64,000 nucleotides of DNA from Sphingomonas sp. R-74633 (GTDB taxonomy: Bacteria > Pseudomonadota > Alphaproteobacteria > Sphingomonadales > Sphingomonadaceae): assembly GCF_013416555.1 (NCBI RefSeq), contig NZ_JACCFG010000001.1, positions 434,001 to 498,000 of the forward strand, in the 5' to 3' direction. A program made the position numbers and the translations under genes. Every line of letters starts with the position of its first letter. Position 1 is the stretch's first letter. Of the stretch, positions 25,420 to 35,245 are shown one piece after another. Under the pieces are notes generated by a model. It was not told the DNA's origin, did no database searches, and saw only the letters and a list, made by a program, of their open reading frames with translations.

Positions 25420-26880
25420 TCAGCGCCTCCCCACTGCCCCCGGCATCGTCCCGTCGGGCCGGCGGCAGATCGCCCGCGTCTCGGTGCCGTCATAATGGCA
25501 CAGGTCGATCCACGGCTCGCCCCCGGTGGCGCGGTTGCGGCCATAGTCCATCATGCATTTCATGAAGGCCGGGATGAACATCATGTTCTTGTTCTTCTCC
25601 GCCTCCTTGATCGGGCCGCAGGTGATCTTGCTGTCATAGGTCGGCGTGTAGTTGCGATAGCCGTCGGCGCTGACAAACCAGATCGCGCCGCCCGGCCGGC
25701 TGAGTCGCAGCCCGGCGATCGAGCTGACCTCGAGCTGGTTGACCATGATCGCCTCGCCGCGCTGTGCCGCACGCAGGGCATCGGCATGGGTGTCGATCTC
25801 CGACGGGTAGCCCGGCATCACCACCTGATCGGGCGGCAGAACTGTGGGCCCGTTGCGGATCACATAGATCTCCGCGCCATTGCCCGGTGCGGCAGCCGGA
25901 ACGTCACGGCCGAGCAGTTCGGCGCGTTTCCGGCGGACGATTTCGCGCGCCAGCCGCTGCGCATCCGCTACCGAGGCGAGGAACACCGACTGGCGCACGC
26001 CGCCGTCATAATAGCTCCTGTACAGCTCCTTGGTCCCGACCCGCACCTGCTGGTAGAAAACCGGCACCGCGGCCGAGGCGAGCGCGGCGCCCGCCAGGCA
26101 CTGCGTGGCCTTGGCGAGATCGGCATCGCTGTTGCCATAGGGCGCGAGCAGTTCCTGCACGTCGACATAGCCAAACTCGCCCGAATTGGCCTCGATCATG
26201 CCGAGCAGCACCTTGCGCGTGCTGGCATCGCGCAGCGTCGTCACGATGCACACGCCGGCCTGGCCCGCGGGCGATTTGGGATCGTAGATCTTCGGGCAGA
26301 TGCGCTGCTCGAAGCGGCGCTTGAGCGGCTTGAGGTTCGCCATCGCCCCGTCGAGCGCGGCCAGCGCCTGGATGCTCTCACGATCGACGATGTCGCTTTC
26401 CCTGGCGGGCGAATAGGAGATTTCCAGCGCGTCACGGATCGCCTTGCCCTGGGCATCCTGCCGGTCGATCCCGGCGCCGACGAACAGCGATTGCAGCGCG
26501 CCGGTGCTCACGCCCGTCACCACCGCGAAATCGGGAAATTGCCGGTTCTCGACGAGCTGGTTCATCAGCCCTACGCCGAACGCCCCCCATTGCCCGCCGC
26601 CCGAGAGCAACAATACCGGGCGATCCGGCCTGGGCGGCGCGTTCAAATTGGCGGGATCGTCCAGCTGCGCAAGCTCGGCGGCGGCGAGGCGGTTGGCGAG
26701 CTCGCGCTCGGCAGGGGGCAGCGTCTCGAGATCGAGCGCGCGGATCTGGCGCTCGAGCGGAGTCATCTCGATCGGGTGGATGAACGACGAGAAATTGGCG
26801 CAGTCCATCTTGAGCGCGCCCTTGAAGGCGCAGCTGCCCAGGCTCAGTCCCATCAGGACGATCAAGACTATCCGCCGCAT
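25420..26880 (-). CDS. Patatin-like phospholipase, lipoprotein
   Basis: 486 residues. MRRIVLIVLMGLSLGSC has a lipobox (LGSC), so it is probably a membrane-anchored lipoprotein. The patatin fold has the oxyanion GGGQWGAFGVG near residue 96, the nucleophile in TGVSTGAL near residue 125 and the catalytic Asp in YYDGGVRQ near residue 298. Likely acyl hydrolase on phospholipids. The C-terminal 150 residues are less conserved, with Cys pairs (LCHYDGTETRAICRR). Converges with the S9 peptidase gene (21-bp gap). Confidence 0.88.
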   Translation of the reverse strand: MRRIVLIVLMGLSLGSCAFKGALKMDCANFSSFIHPIEMTPLERQIRALDLETLPPAERELANRLAAAELAQLDDPANLNAPPRPDRPVLLLSGGGQWGAFGVGLMNQLVENRQFPDFAVVTGVSTGALQSLFVGAGIDRQDAQGKAIRDALEISYSPARESDIVDRESIQALAALDGAMANLKPLKRRFEQRICPKIYDPKSPAGQAGVCIVTTLRDASTRKVLLGMIEANSGEFGYVDVQELLAPYGNSDADLAKATQCLAGAALASAAVPVFYQQVRVGTKELYRSYYDGGVRQSVFLASVADAQRLAREIVRRKRAELLGRDVPAAAPGNGAEIYVIRNGPTVLPPDQVVMPGYPSEIDTHADALRAAQRGEAIMVNQLEVSSIAGLRLSRPGGAIWFVSADGYRNYTPTYDSKITCGPIKEAEKNKNMMFIPAFMKCMMDYGRNRATGGEPWIDLCHYDGTETRAICRRPDGTMPGAVGRR

Positions 26881-27047
26881 CGCTCTGGCCCCCTCTGGCT
26901 TTCGCGGTGGAAGGTAACAAAATTACGCAAAACCTGTCTTGGACGAAATCGACCAAAAGCGCAGCAATCGCCGCGAAGAAGCAGCGCTTGCTTGCATGCC
27001 GCGCCGCACAAGCGTAGCGCGGCCCCGGTTTCACTCTGGAGTATGTG

Positions 27048-28076
27048 ATGGGCTACCGTGTCGTCGTCGCAGGCGCCACCGGCAATGTCGGGCGCGAAAT
27101 GTTGAACATCCTCGCCGAGCGGGAATTCCCGATCGACGAGCTCGCCGTGCTGGCCTCGTCGCGCAGCCAGGGCGACATGGTCGACTTCGGCGACACCGGC
27201 AAACAGTATAAAGTCCAGAACATCGATAACTTCGATCCGACCGGCTGGGACATGGCGCTGTTCGCGATCGGCTCGGAGGGCTCGAAGCTCCACGCCCCGC
27301 GCTTCGCCGCCGCCGGCTGCACGGTGATCGACAATGCGTCGCTCTACCGCATGGACCCGGACGTGCCGCTGATCGTGCCGGAGGTGAACCCCGAGGCGAT
27401 CGACGGCTATACCAAGCGCAACATCATCGCGAACCCGAACTGCTCGACCGCGCAGATGGTCGTGGCACTGAAGCCGCTCCACGATGCCGCGAAGATCAAG
27501 CGCGTCGTCGTCGCGACCTACCAGTCGGTCTCCGGCGCGGGCAAGGCGGGCATGGATGAGCTGTTCGAGCAGAGCCGCAACATCTTCGTCGGCGACAGCG
27601 CCGAGCCGAAGAAGTTCACCAAGCAGATCGCGTTCAACGTGATCCCGCACATCGACAGCTTCCTCGACGACGGCTCGACCAAGGAAGAGTGGAAGATGGT
27701 CGTCGAGACCAAGAAGATCCTCGATCCCAAGATCAAGGTGACCGCCACCTGCGTGCGCGTGCCGGTGTTCGTCGGCCATTCGGAAGCGATCAACATCGAG
27801 TTCGAGGACGAGATTTCGGCCGCCAAGGCAAAGAGTATCCTGCGCGAAGCGCCGGGTGTGATGCTCATCGATAAGCATGAGGACGGCGGCTACGTCACGC
27901 CGATCGAGTGCGTCGGCGAATATGCGACCTTCATCAGCCGCGTGCGCGAGGACTCGACCGTCGAGAACGGCCTGTCGCTCTGGTGCGTGTCGGACAACCT
28001 CCGCAAGGGCGCGGCGCTCAACGCGGTGCAGATCGCCGAGCTGCTCGGCCGCCGCCACCTCAAGAAGGCGGCGTAA
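27048..28076 (+). CDS. asd: Aspartate-semialdehyde dehydrogenase
   Basis: NADPH-dependent enzyme that reduces beta-aspartyl phosphate to aspartate semialdehyde, the branch point to lysine/DAP, threonine and methionine. 342 residues from ATG 27048 (GGAG 8 bases upstream; a GTG at 27045 adds one residue). VVVAGATGNVGREML binds NADP, Cys132 in NPNCSTAQMVVALKPL is catalytic, and HIDSFLDDG and a GHSEAIN motif with the active-site His are present. Length and motifs match the proteobacterial Asd type. A GFA gene follows after 4 bp. Confidence 0.95.
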   Translation: MGYRVVVAGATGNVGREMLNILAEREFPIDELAVLASSRSQGDMVDFGDTGKQYKVQNIDNFDPTGWDMALFAIGSEGSKLHAPRFAAAGCTVIDNASLYRMDPDVPLIVPEVNPEAIDGYTKRNIIANPNCSTAQMVVALKPLHDAAKIKRVVVATYQSVSGAGKAGMDELFEQSRNIFVGDSAEPKKFTKQIAFNVIPHIDSFLDDGSTKEEWKMVVETKKILDPKIKVTATCVRVPVFVGHSEAINIEFEDEISAAKAKSILREAPGVMLIDKHEDGGYVTPIECVGEYATFISRVREDSTVENGLSLWCVSDNLRKGAALNAVQIAELLGRRHLKKAA

Positions 28077-28080
28077 GAAC

Positions 28081-28515
28081 GTGATCGCGGGCGGCTGCCA
28101 TTGCGGAGCCGTCCGCTACACGCTGGCGCTGGACGAACTGCCGGCGATCTATTGCTGTCACTGCCTGAAATGCCAGAGCTGGGCGGGCAGCGCCTTCACC
28201 GAGCAGGCGCCGGTGGCCGAGGATGCGCTGTCGGTCGATGGGTCAGTGGTGGAATACAGCTTCACCAATCCGAGCGGCTCGACCTCGCGTCAGCGCGTCT
28301 GCGGCACCTGCCACACCCGAATCTACAACACCAACAGCGCCCGGCCCGGACTGGCAATGGTCCGGGCAGGCACGCTTGACCGCAGCGACGAACTCGTCCC
28401 GCGCGCGCATATCTGGGTGAAGCGCAAGCAGCCTTGGGTCGTCATCGCCGACGACGTGCCGCAATGGCCGGAAAGCGCCCCGATGGACGCGTTCGCGGCG
28501 CTGCTGCGCCCCTGA
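28081..28515 (+). CDS. GFA family protein (CENP-V/GFA zinc fold)
   Basis: 144 residues from GTG 28081, 4 bp after asd. GGCHCGAVRYTL, CCHCLKCQSWAG and VCGTCHT supply the zinc ligands of the glutathione-dependent formaldehyde-activating-enzyme fold. The name comes from one member. Most members are of unknown activity, and later work has questioned the formaldehyde role. A second GFA gene occurs at 35780. The co-transcription with asd is probably accidental. Confidence 0.88.
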   Translation: MIAGGCHCGAVRYTLALDELPAIYCCHCLKCQSWAGSAFTEQAPVAEDALSVDGSVVEYSFTNPSGSTSRQRVCGTCHTRIYNTNSARPGLAMVRAGTLDRSDELVPRAHIWVKRKQPWVVIADDVPQWPESAPMDAFAALLRP

Positions 28516-28519
28516 CCCT

Positions 28520-30355
28520 TTAGAAGCTCGCCCAGGCGTCGGCGTCGCCCACCGGCTTGGCAGGTACCGGGCGGGTGGTCATCGCCGGCTTGAACCCACG
28601 CGGCGCCCCGGCGCGCGGGCGTTCGCCGCCGGAGATACGGAAGGTGCTCGCCTGCGCATCCAGACGGCCGACCTGGTCGGTGAGCGCGCGCGCCGCCGCC
28701 GAGGTTTCCTCGACCATCGCGGCGTTCTGCTGGGTCGCCTGGTCCATCGTGCCGATCGCGACGCTCACCTGCGAGATCGCGGTCGACTGTGCCTGGTTGT
28801 CCGCCGCGATCGTGCCGAGCAGCGCATGGACTTCGCCGACCGTATCGACGATGTTCGACAGCGCGCTGTCGACGCGCTCCACTGCGCCCTTGGCGGTCTC
28901 CACTTCGGTCTGAGTGACGGTTAGCTGGTCGCGGGCGCGCTTGGCTTCTTCCTCCGCGCGCATTGCGAGCGCGCTGACCAGGTCGGCGACCACTGCGAAG
29001 CCGCGGCCGGCCTCGCCGGCACGGCCCGCCTCGACGGCGGCGTTCATCGCGAGAACGCGCGTCTGGAAGGCGATCTTATCGAGCCCCTCGATCACGCTGT
29101 CGATGCCCTTGGCGCTCTCGCTGACGCGCGTCATCGCCTGCACTGCCTCGTCGGCGGTCTCGCGACCCGATCCGACCACTGCGATCGCCGCATCGGCGCG
29201 CGTGACGGTCTGGCTCGCCGCGTCGGCGGTGGCGCGCAGGCGGTGGTTCATCTGGGTGACGGCAGCCGAAGTCTCCTCGAGGCTCGCGGCATTGCCTTCG
29301 GTACGGCGGGCCAGATCCTCGGACGCGGCGGCGATCTCGCTCGATCCGGTCTGGATCGCGCCGGTGCTCTCCAGCACCGTGCCGATCAGCTCGCGCAGGC
29401 TCGCCAGCGCGGCATTGTAGTGGCCGCCGAGCACGGCATAGTCGCCCGGAAAGTCGGTGCCGACATCCGCGGTCAGGTCGCCGCCAGCCACGCGCTCCAG
29501 CGCGCCGCCCAGCATCGCCATCGCCTTTTCGCGCTCGACCTCGCCCAGCTTGTTGCGCGCCTCCGCGGCCGCCTTGTCGTTGGCGGCGACGCGGAAGCGC
29601 TCGAGCGCGACCGCCATCTGGCCGATCTCGTCGGCGCTGCGATGCTCGGGCACGGTGATCGCGGCATTGCCGGCGGCGAGCTGCTGCATCGCGCCCGTCA
29701 TCTGGGCGAGCGGGCGGAACATCGCACGGCAGATCAGGAAGCCGATCACGGTGACGAGCAGCGTGATCAACGTCGCGGTGATCGCCATCGACGAGCGAAC
29801 CGACTGGATGCCGGCCAGCACGTCCGAACGCGGAATGCCGACATAGAGCACGCCGATCACGGTGCCATTGGCGTCCTTGATCGGATCATAGGCCGTGAAG
29901 AAGGGCTTGCCGAGAATGTCGGCAGTGCCGCGGTAGGGCTTGCCCTCGCCGAGCACCGCGTCCTTGGCCGGCCCGGCGGCGAGCGGCGTGCCCACCGCGC
30001 GGCTGCCATCGGGCTTGAGCACATTGGTGGTGATGCGCGTGTCGCCTGCGAAGATCGTCGCCGTGCCGCCGACCAGCGTCTTGATCTCGTCGACCGGCGC
30101 ATCCCAGCCGTTTAGCTTGTGCGTGCCGACATAAAGGTCGCCGCCCTCGGCGCGGAAGCCGTCGCCCTGGTCGTGCAGCACCTTCCACGCCACGCGCATA
30201 TTGGTCTCCTGGCGATCGGCCGCGACGCGCTCGGCATCGGCAGTGAGCACATGGTCGCTCAGCACGAAGGTGGCGATCGCCAGCAGCAACAGGCTGGAGA
30301 TCGTGATGATCATGGTCTTGGTGGCGAGGGGCAGGTTGGCAAGTCGCTGGCGCAT
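28520..30355 (-). CDS. Methyl-accepting chemotaxis protein with periplasmic Cache domain
   Basis: Chemoreceptor of 611 residues from ATG 30355 (an ATG at 30412-30415 would add 19-20 residues). Helix at about 12-32, a periplasmic single Cache domain (about 35-175, with GTPLAAGPAKDAVLGEGKPYRG), a second helix (about 180-205), HAMP (about 205-260) and the signalling coiled coil, with the hairpin tip KIAFQTRVLAMNAAVEAGRAGEAGRG-like segment. It ends AWASF, a W-x-x-F tail that resembles the CheR/CheB-docking pentapeptide. Ligand unknown. Repetitive glutamates in the methylation helices are present. Confidence 0.9.
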   Translation of the reverse strand: MRQRLANLPLATKTMIITISSLLLLAIATFVLSDHVLTADAERVAADRQETNMRVAWKVLHDQGDGFRAEGGDLYVGTHKLNGWDAPVDEIKTLVGGTATIFAGDTRITTNVLKPDGSRAVGTPLAAGPAKDAVLGEGKPYRGTADILGKPFFTAYDPIKDANGTVIGVLYVGIPRSDVLAGIQSVRSSMAITATLITLLVTVIGFLICRAMFRPLAQMTGAMQQLAAGNAAITVPEHRSADEIGQMAVALERFRVAANDKAAAEARNKLGEVEREKAMAMLGGALERVAGGDLTADVGTDFPGDYAVLGGHYNAALASLRELIGTVLESTGAIQTGSSEIAAASEDLARRTEGNAASLEETSAAVTQMNHRLRATADAASQTVTRADAAIAVVGSGRETADEAVQAMTRVSESAKGIDSVIEGLDKIAFQTRVLAMNAAVEAGRAGEAGRGFAVVADLVSALAMRAEEEAKRARDQLTVTQTEVETAKGAVERVDSALSNIVDTVGEVHALLGTIAADNQAQSTAISQVSVAIGTMDQATQQNAAMVEETSAAARALTDQVGRLDAQASTFRISGGERPRAGAPRGFKPAMTTRPVPAKPVGDADAWASF

Positions 30356-30477
30356 GGAAAGACTCGTTGGCCGGCGCCAGGGGAGCGGCGCCGGGAAATG
30401 CGGAATTTCCATCATTATAGGGCGATCGCGCCCACCGATGTTGCACCTGCGAAGTTACGCTTGCGCAACGATGTCGG

Positions 30478-31125
30478 TCAGCCGTCGCAGCTGTAATCGG
30501 GCGGGTAGATCGAGCTGCCCAGGTCCTTGCGGACGCGGCGGGAAAGCGCGAGCGCCTCGCGGTTACCGAGCTTCTCCGCCTCGCCGAGTAGGTCCGCGAG
30601 CGGGCCCGAGCAGCCACCGGCCTTGTTGAGCATCGCGACCAGTCGCGAGGCGCGGATCGCACCATCGGCGGCATTCACCCGCGCGGGCGGGAACCAGCCG
30701 ATCTGGCTGATCTGGCGCTGCTGCTCGTCATAGCCGAAGTCCTTCTTGTCGACCGGGTCGATCACCTTGGTGCCGAGCAGAATCGCGCCGGCGGCCGCGG
30801 CGACGGTGCCAACGCGCGACGGGCTGGTGGTAATGCGGTTGGGGTCCGGCATCGCATAATAGCTGAGCAGCAGCGCAGCGAGCGCGCGGGCACTCTGCTT
30901 GTCGCCGACCAGTGCGAGCGCGTCGGGATCGATTTCGATCCGGTCCGCCCGGGCGCGGGCAAAGACGCCGCGCTCCTCGGCGGGAATCGTGGCGAGGGTG
31001 AATTCGGCGCCGTTCGGCGTCAGTTCGTGCAGCGCCACGTCGAGCTGCTCGATCGGGGCAGGCCGGGGCGGCGCCGCACCCAGCAGCAACACAGCCGAAA
31101 TAATGGCGAGACCACGTACCAGCAT
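30478..31125 (-). CDS. Exported protein of unknown function
   Basis: 215 residues with a signal peptide (MLVRGLAIISAVLLLGAAPP). Residues about 30-95 look like a mixed alpha/beta domain, and a glycine/alanine-rich hydrophobic segment at about residues 107-125 could be a membrane contact. Two Cys residues (GGCSG and YSCDG) could form a disulfide in the periplasm. No family recognised. It lies alone between the chemoreceptor and the DUF418 gene. Confidence 0.72.
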   Translation of the reverse strand: MLVRGLAIISAVLLLGAAPPRPAPIEQLDVALHELTPNGAEFTLATIPAEERGVFARARADRIEIDPDALALVGDKQSARALAALLLSYYAMPDPNRITTSPSRVGTVAAAAGAILLGTKVIDPVDKKDFGYDEQQRQISQIGWFPPARVNAADGAIRASRLVAMLNKAGGCSGPLADLLGEAEKLGNREALALSRRVRKDLGSSIYPPDYSCDG

Positions 31126-31244
31126 AGCACCCCCTCTTCAGGCCGGTGATGATAGCGCCGATCGTCACGCCGGGCGATGACTCTTTACCGGGAATTGACT
31201 GATCGACGTTAAGCTGGCGCATTCTTTGGGGTAGGTCGCGGCGC

Positions 31245-32594
31245 GTGGTGGATTTGAGCAATGCCGATCTGGCGCCGGTGCGCGGCAAGGCCCGCATCGA
31301 TGTGCTCGACATGCTGCGCGGGATCGCGATCCTCGGCATCTTCTACATCAACGTGCCCTATATGGCCGCGAGCGTGTGGACCTTCTCCGCCGACATACGC
31401 CTGATCGGCTGGACTCCGCTCGATCGGGACGCCTGGGTCGCGGTCAATCTGTTCTTCGCCGGCACGCAGCGCTGCCTGCTCGAATTCCTGTTCGGTGCGG
31501 GCATGATGGTGCTGGTGCGCAAGGCGATGACGCCCGACGGTCCGGTGGCGGTCGCCGATCTTTATTATCGCCGCAATCTGTGGTTGCTCGCCTTCGGGCT
31601 GTTCGACGTGTTCGTGCTGCTCTGGCCGGGCGACATCCTGCACATCTATGCGCTCGCCGCGCTGTTCCTCTTCCCGTTCCGCATGTTGGGTCCGAAGACG
31701 CTGGTGGCGCTGGGGCTCGGCTGGGCCGTGCTCACCGGACTCGGCATCCCCGAATATGGCGCGCGCGAATATGCCGCGCGGACCGAGCTGGTCCGCCAGG
31801 TCGAAGCGGGCGACACGGCGGCGATCGTGGAATGGCGCAAGCTCGCGAACCATAAGCCCGATCCGGCGCTGGTCGCACGCGAGGCAAAGGCGCATCAGGG
31901 CGGCTGGCTGCCCTATGCCAAGGAAGCCTGGAGCTATTGGAGCTACCTCGCCAGCCTGTGGCTGGTGTGGGACGTGCTCGAGGCGTTCTGCACGATGCTG
32001 ATCGGTGTCGCGCTGTGGAAATGGGGCGTGATCCAGGGGCAGCGCAGCGCCCGCTTCTATGCGTGGCTGCTGCTCGCCGGCTATGGCTTCGGCCTCACGG
32101 CCCGCGCAATCGGCCTGTCCGAGACGCTGAGCTTCGTGCCCGGTCCGCGCACCCTGTGGATCACCGGCGAATTCGCGCGGATGGCGATCGGGCTCGGCCA
32201 TCTCGCCCTGGTCAACCTGGCGGTGAAGAGCCGTGCCGGCGCCGCAGTGCTGGGGATGTTCAAGGCGCCCGGACGCATGGCCTTCTCGCTCTATTTCCTC
32301 CAGCAGATCGTCGGGATGTACATTCTGTTCGCGCCCTGGGGCTTCAACCTGTGGGGCCGCTTCGGCTGGGCCGAGATGGCGGCGATCTCGACGATCGGAA
32401 TCGTCGTGCTGGTTGCCTTCGCCAATTGGTGGATGCGCTACTTCGTCAGCGGCCCGCTCGAATGGGCGTGGCGCAGCCTCGCTTATGTGAAGCTGCAGCC
32501 GATGCGGCGGACGGAGCTCAGTGCCCCGCCGCCGACGGATCGTTCTTCATCGGCGCAGCTGGCTTCTGCAGCAGCACCACCAGCGGGACGCTGA
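31245..32594 (+). CDS. DUF418 family membrane protein
   Basis: 449-residue polytopic membrane protein. RIDVLDMLRGIAILGIFYIN at the N-terminus and the C-terminal stretch FKAPGRMAFSLYFLQQIVGM to GPLEWAWRSL are diagnostic of DUF418 (YeiB-like acyltransferase-superfamily relatives). About ten hydrophobic helices. Start GTG 31245. The reading frame runs 77 bp into the 3' end of the convergent emrB gene, so the two messages would be complementary at their ends. Confidence 0.88.
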   Translation: MVDLSNADLAPVRGKARIDVLDMLRGIAILGIFYINVPYMAASVWTFSADIRLIGWTPLDRDAWVAVNLFFAGTQRCLLEFLFGAGMMVLVRKAMTPDGPVAVADLYYRRNLWLLAFGLFDVFVLLWPGDILHIYALAALFLFPFRMLGPKTLVALGLGWAVLTGLGIPEYGAREYAARTELVRQVEAGDTAAIVEWRKLANHKPDPALVAREAKAHQGGWLPYAKEAWSYWSYLASLWLVWDVLEAFCTMLIGVALWKWGVIQGQRSARFYAWLLLAGYGFGLTARAIGLSETLSFVPGPRTLWITGEFARMAIGLGHLALVNLAVKSRAGAAVLGMFKAPGRMAFSLYFLQQIVGMYILFAPWGFNLWGRFGWAEMAAISTIGIVVLVAFANWWMRYFVSGPLEWAWRSLAYVKLQPMRRTELSAPPPTDRSSSAQLASAAAPPAGR

Positions 32595-34134
32595 TCGCTG
32601 TCACGATCGCCATCAGCCAATAATCGTTGAGATAGGCGATCATCGCCGCCTGCCGGTTCACTTCGGCATCGATCATCCCGGTGACCACGCTGCCCTGCAC
32701 GCCCAGTTCCTGCACGATCGCACCGACGCCGTTCATCGTGGTCGCGGTGACATGTTCGCTCAGATACTGGTGGCTGCGCTGGATATTCTGCGCGAGGATC
32801 GAGCTCACCGCCGAAATGCCCACCGACGCGCCGACGTTGCGCAGCAGGTTGAGCAGGCTCGACGCCTCGGTGCGGAAATGCGGGGGCAGGCCGGCAAAGG
32901 CGAGGCCGTTGAGCGGCATGAACACCAGGCCGAGGCCGAGGCCCTGGATGAAGCCCGAAAGGATGAAGGGCGTGCTGCCCATCACCAGCGTCCAGCCCGA
33001 CATTTCCCAAAGCGACGCCGCTGCAATCGTCAGGCCGATGCCCACCGACCAGCGCGGATCAAGCCAGCCGCGCTGGATCAGCTGCGCGCCCGCGAACATC
33101 GTGATCAGCACACCCACGCCGCGCGGCATCAGCAGCAGGCCGGCGTCGAACACCGAATAGCCGTAGAGATTCTGCAGCATCGGCGGCAGCAGTGCCATCG
33201 TCGCCATCATCACCAGGCCAATCACCAGCATGAAGAAGATGCCGGTGACGAGATTGCGGTGCTTCCAGAGCTCGCGCTCGAACATAGGGTTCTTGCCGGT
33301 GAACAGGTGGACGACGAACATCCACAGCGCGATCACTGCGGCCAGCATCTCGATCCAGATCTCGGTCGAGGAGAACCAGTCCTGGTCCTGGCCACGATCG
33401 AGCATCAGCTGGAGCGAGGCAATGCCGATCGCCAGCAGGCTGAAGCCGAACACGTCGAACTGGCGCTTGCGGATCGCGCGCGAGGGGAGGAGCCACCACA
33501 GCAGCGCGAAGGTCACCACGCCCACCGGCAAATTGACGTAGAACACCCAGCGCCAGTCGAAATTGTCGGTCAGATAGCCGCCGATCAGCGGCCCCATGAT
33601 CGGGCCGACCATGATGCCCATGCCCCAGATCGACATCGCCTTGGGCTGGTCCTTGGGCGCGTTGATGTCGAGCATCACCGTCTGGCTCAGCGGGTTGAGG
33701 AAGGCGGCGGTGATGCCCTGCAGGATGCGGAAGGCGACCATTTCCTCGAGCGTCTGCGCCGCGCCGCACATGGCGGAGGCGATGACGAAGCCGACGGTGG
33801 AGATCAGGAACAGGTTGCGCGAGCCGATCCGGTCGGAGAGCCAGCCGGTGATCGGGATCGCGATCGCCGAGGCGACGATATAGCTCGTTAGCACCCAGTT
33901 GATCGTGTCGCGCGTGGCGCCGAGCGATGCCTGCATGTGCGGAATCGCAACGTTGGCGATCGTCGTGTCGAGGATCTGCATGATCGTCGCCATCATGACG
34001 CCGAGCGTGAGCAGGCCTTTGTACTTTACAGGAAGCGCGGCACCGCCGCCTGCCTGGGGAGCTTGCGGGCGGGGAGACGAAGAGGGGGACGTCTCACCCG
34101 CCCTAGTGGCGCGGCCGGGGGCTGCCGTCGCCAT
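32518..34134 (-). CDS. emrB: DHA2-family multidrug exporter, EmrB type
   Basis: Proton-driven 14-helix MFS efflux pump working with an EmrA-type adaptor. 538 residues. The first 38 are a Pro/Ala/Ser-rich polar tail, then KYKGLLTLGVMMATIMQILDTTIANVAIPHMQ (helix 1 with the DHA2 LDTTIVNVA signature) and GWLSDRIGSR (motif A). It starts 2 bp after the emrA stop. The gene order is marR-emrA-emrB on one strand. Substrates are likely hydrophobic inhibitors; the sequence does not specify. Confidence 0.93.
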   Translation of the reverse strand: MATAAPGRATRAGETSPSSSPRPQAPQAGGGAALPVKYKGLLTLGVMMATIMQILDTTIANVAIPHMQASLGATRDTINWVLTSYIVASAIAIPITGWLSDRIGSRNLFLISTVGFVIASAMCGAAQTLEEMVAFRILQGITAAFLNPLSQTVMLDINAPKDQPKAMSIWGMGIMVGPIMGPLIGGYLTDNFDWRWVFYVNLPVGVVTFALLWWLLPSRAIRKRQFDVFGFSLLAIGIASLQLMLDRGQDQDWFSSTEIWIEMLAAVIALWMFVVHLFTGKNPMFERELWKHRNLVTGIFFMLVIGLVMMATMALLPPMLQNLYGYSVFDAGLLLMPRGVGVLITMFAGAQLIQRGWLDPRWSVGIGLTIAAASLWEMSGWTLVMGSTPFILSGFIQGLGLGLVFMPLNGLAFAGLPPHFRTEASSLLNLLRNVGASVGISAVSSILAQNIQRSHQYLSEHVTATTMNGVGAIVQELGVQGSVVTGMIDAEVNRQAAMIAYLNDYWLMAIVTAISVPLVVLLQKPAAPMKNDPSAAGH

Positions 34135-34135
34135 G

Positions 34136-35245
34136 TTACTTGCAGGGTCCGTTGAAGACGACCTTCACGTCTGCGGAAAGACCGGCGATCAGGGCGCGCT
34201 GGCTCTTGTCGTCGATCGCGATGCGCACCGGCACGCGCTGGGTGACCTTCACCCAGTTGCCGTTCGCGTTCTGCGCGGGGAGCACCGAGAATTCCGAGCC
34301 GGTGCCGGCGCCCATCGATTCGACATGGCCCTTCAGCTCCAGGCCCGGATAGGCGTCGAAGCTGACGACCGCGCACTGGCCGACGCGCATCTTGTTGAGA
34401 TCGGTTTCCTTGAAGTTCGCGTCGATCCAGGCCGGCTTGTTCGAGACGATCGTCACGGCGGCGAGGCCGGTGATCATCTGCTGGCCGACCTGCAGGCTCT
34501 TGGTCTGGCTGACGATGCCGTCGACCGGGGCGACCACGGTGGTGCGCTGCAGGTCGAGCAGCGCCTTGCTGAGCTGGACGCGTGCGGCGGCGATCTGCGG
34601 GTTCTCGCCCGGCACGGCGGCGCCGGTGGCGATCTTGGCGCGCGCCTCGGCGGCGCTTGCTTCGGCATTCTGCAGCTGCGCGCGGCCCTGCTCGAGCGCG
34701 TGCTGGGCGGCCTGGAAATTGGCGCGGGTGGTGAAGCCCTGCTTCATCAGCGCGTTCTGGCGGTCGTAATTTTCCTGGGCATTGGCGATCACGTCGCGCG
34801 CGGCCTGGATGTCAGCGCCCTTGCCCTGCGAGCTCACCTGGTCGGTGTTGAGCTGCACCTGCGCCGCGGCGATCGCGGCCTGGGCCTGCGCCACGGCGAT
34901 CTTGTAGGGCTCGGGATCGATGCGGAAGAGCAGGTCGCCGGCCTTGACCGCCTGGTTCTCCTTCACGCCGACCTCGACGATACGCCCGGCGACATCGGTC
35001 GAGACCGAGCTCTTGTCCTGCTGGACGTACGCATTATCGGTCGACACGCTCTTGCCGCCGGTAAGGTAAAAGAAGCCTACGATCGCGATCAGGATCGCCG
35101 GCACGCCGAACATCAGCAGCGGGCGCAGCAGGCTGCGCTTCGGCTTGGCCGGGGCTTCGGGCGCCTCGGGCACGGTGGTGCCTTCGGTCGGGATCGTGAT
35201 CGGTGCCGCTTCGGTCTTGTCGATCTTCGGTTCTGCGTCAGCCAT
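34136..35245 (-). CDS. emrA: HlyD/EmrA family membrane fusion protein
   Basis: Periplasmic adaptor that links EmrB to an outer-membrane channel (not in window). 369 residues: a Pro-rich cytoplasmic N-terminus (about 1-42), one membrane helix (about 46-66), a beta-barrel and lipoyl half (SVSTDNAYVQQDKSSVSTDVAGRI), a long alpha-hairpin (about 130-225) with Gln/Ala-rich heptads and a C-terminal barrel (NWVKVTQRVPVRIAID). Its start overlaps the marR stop by 8 bp. Confidence 0.93.
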   Translation of the reverse strand: MADAEPKIDKTEAAPITIPTEGTTVPEAPEAPAKPKRSLLRPLLMFGVPAILIAIVGFFYLTGGKSVSTDNAYVQQDKSSVSTDVAGRIVEVGVKENQAVKAGDLLFRIDPEPYKIAVAQAQAAIAAAQVQLNTDQVSSQGKGADIQAARDVIANAQENYDRQNALMKQGFTTRANFQAAQHALEQGRAQLQNAEASAAEARAKIATGAAVPGENPQIAAARVQLSKALLDLQRTTVVAPVDGIVSQTKSLQVGQQMITGLAAVTIVSNKPAWIDANFKETDLNKMRVGQCAVVSFDAYPGLELKGHVESMGAGTGSEFSVLPAQNANGNWVKVTQRVPVRIAIDDKSQRALIAGLSADVKVVFNGPCK

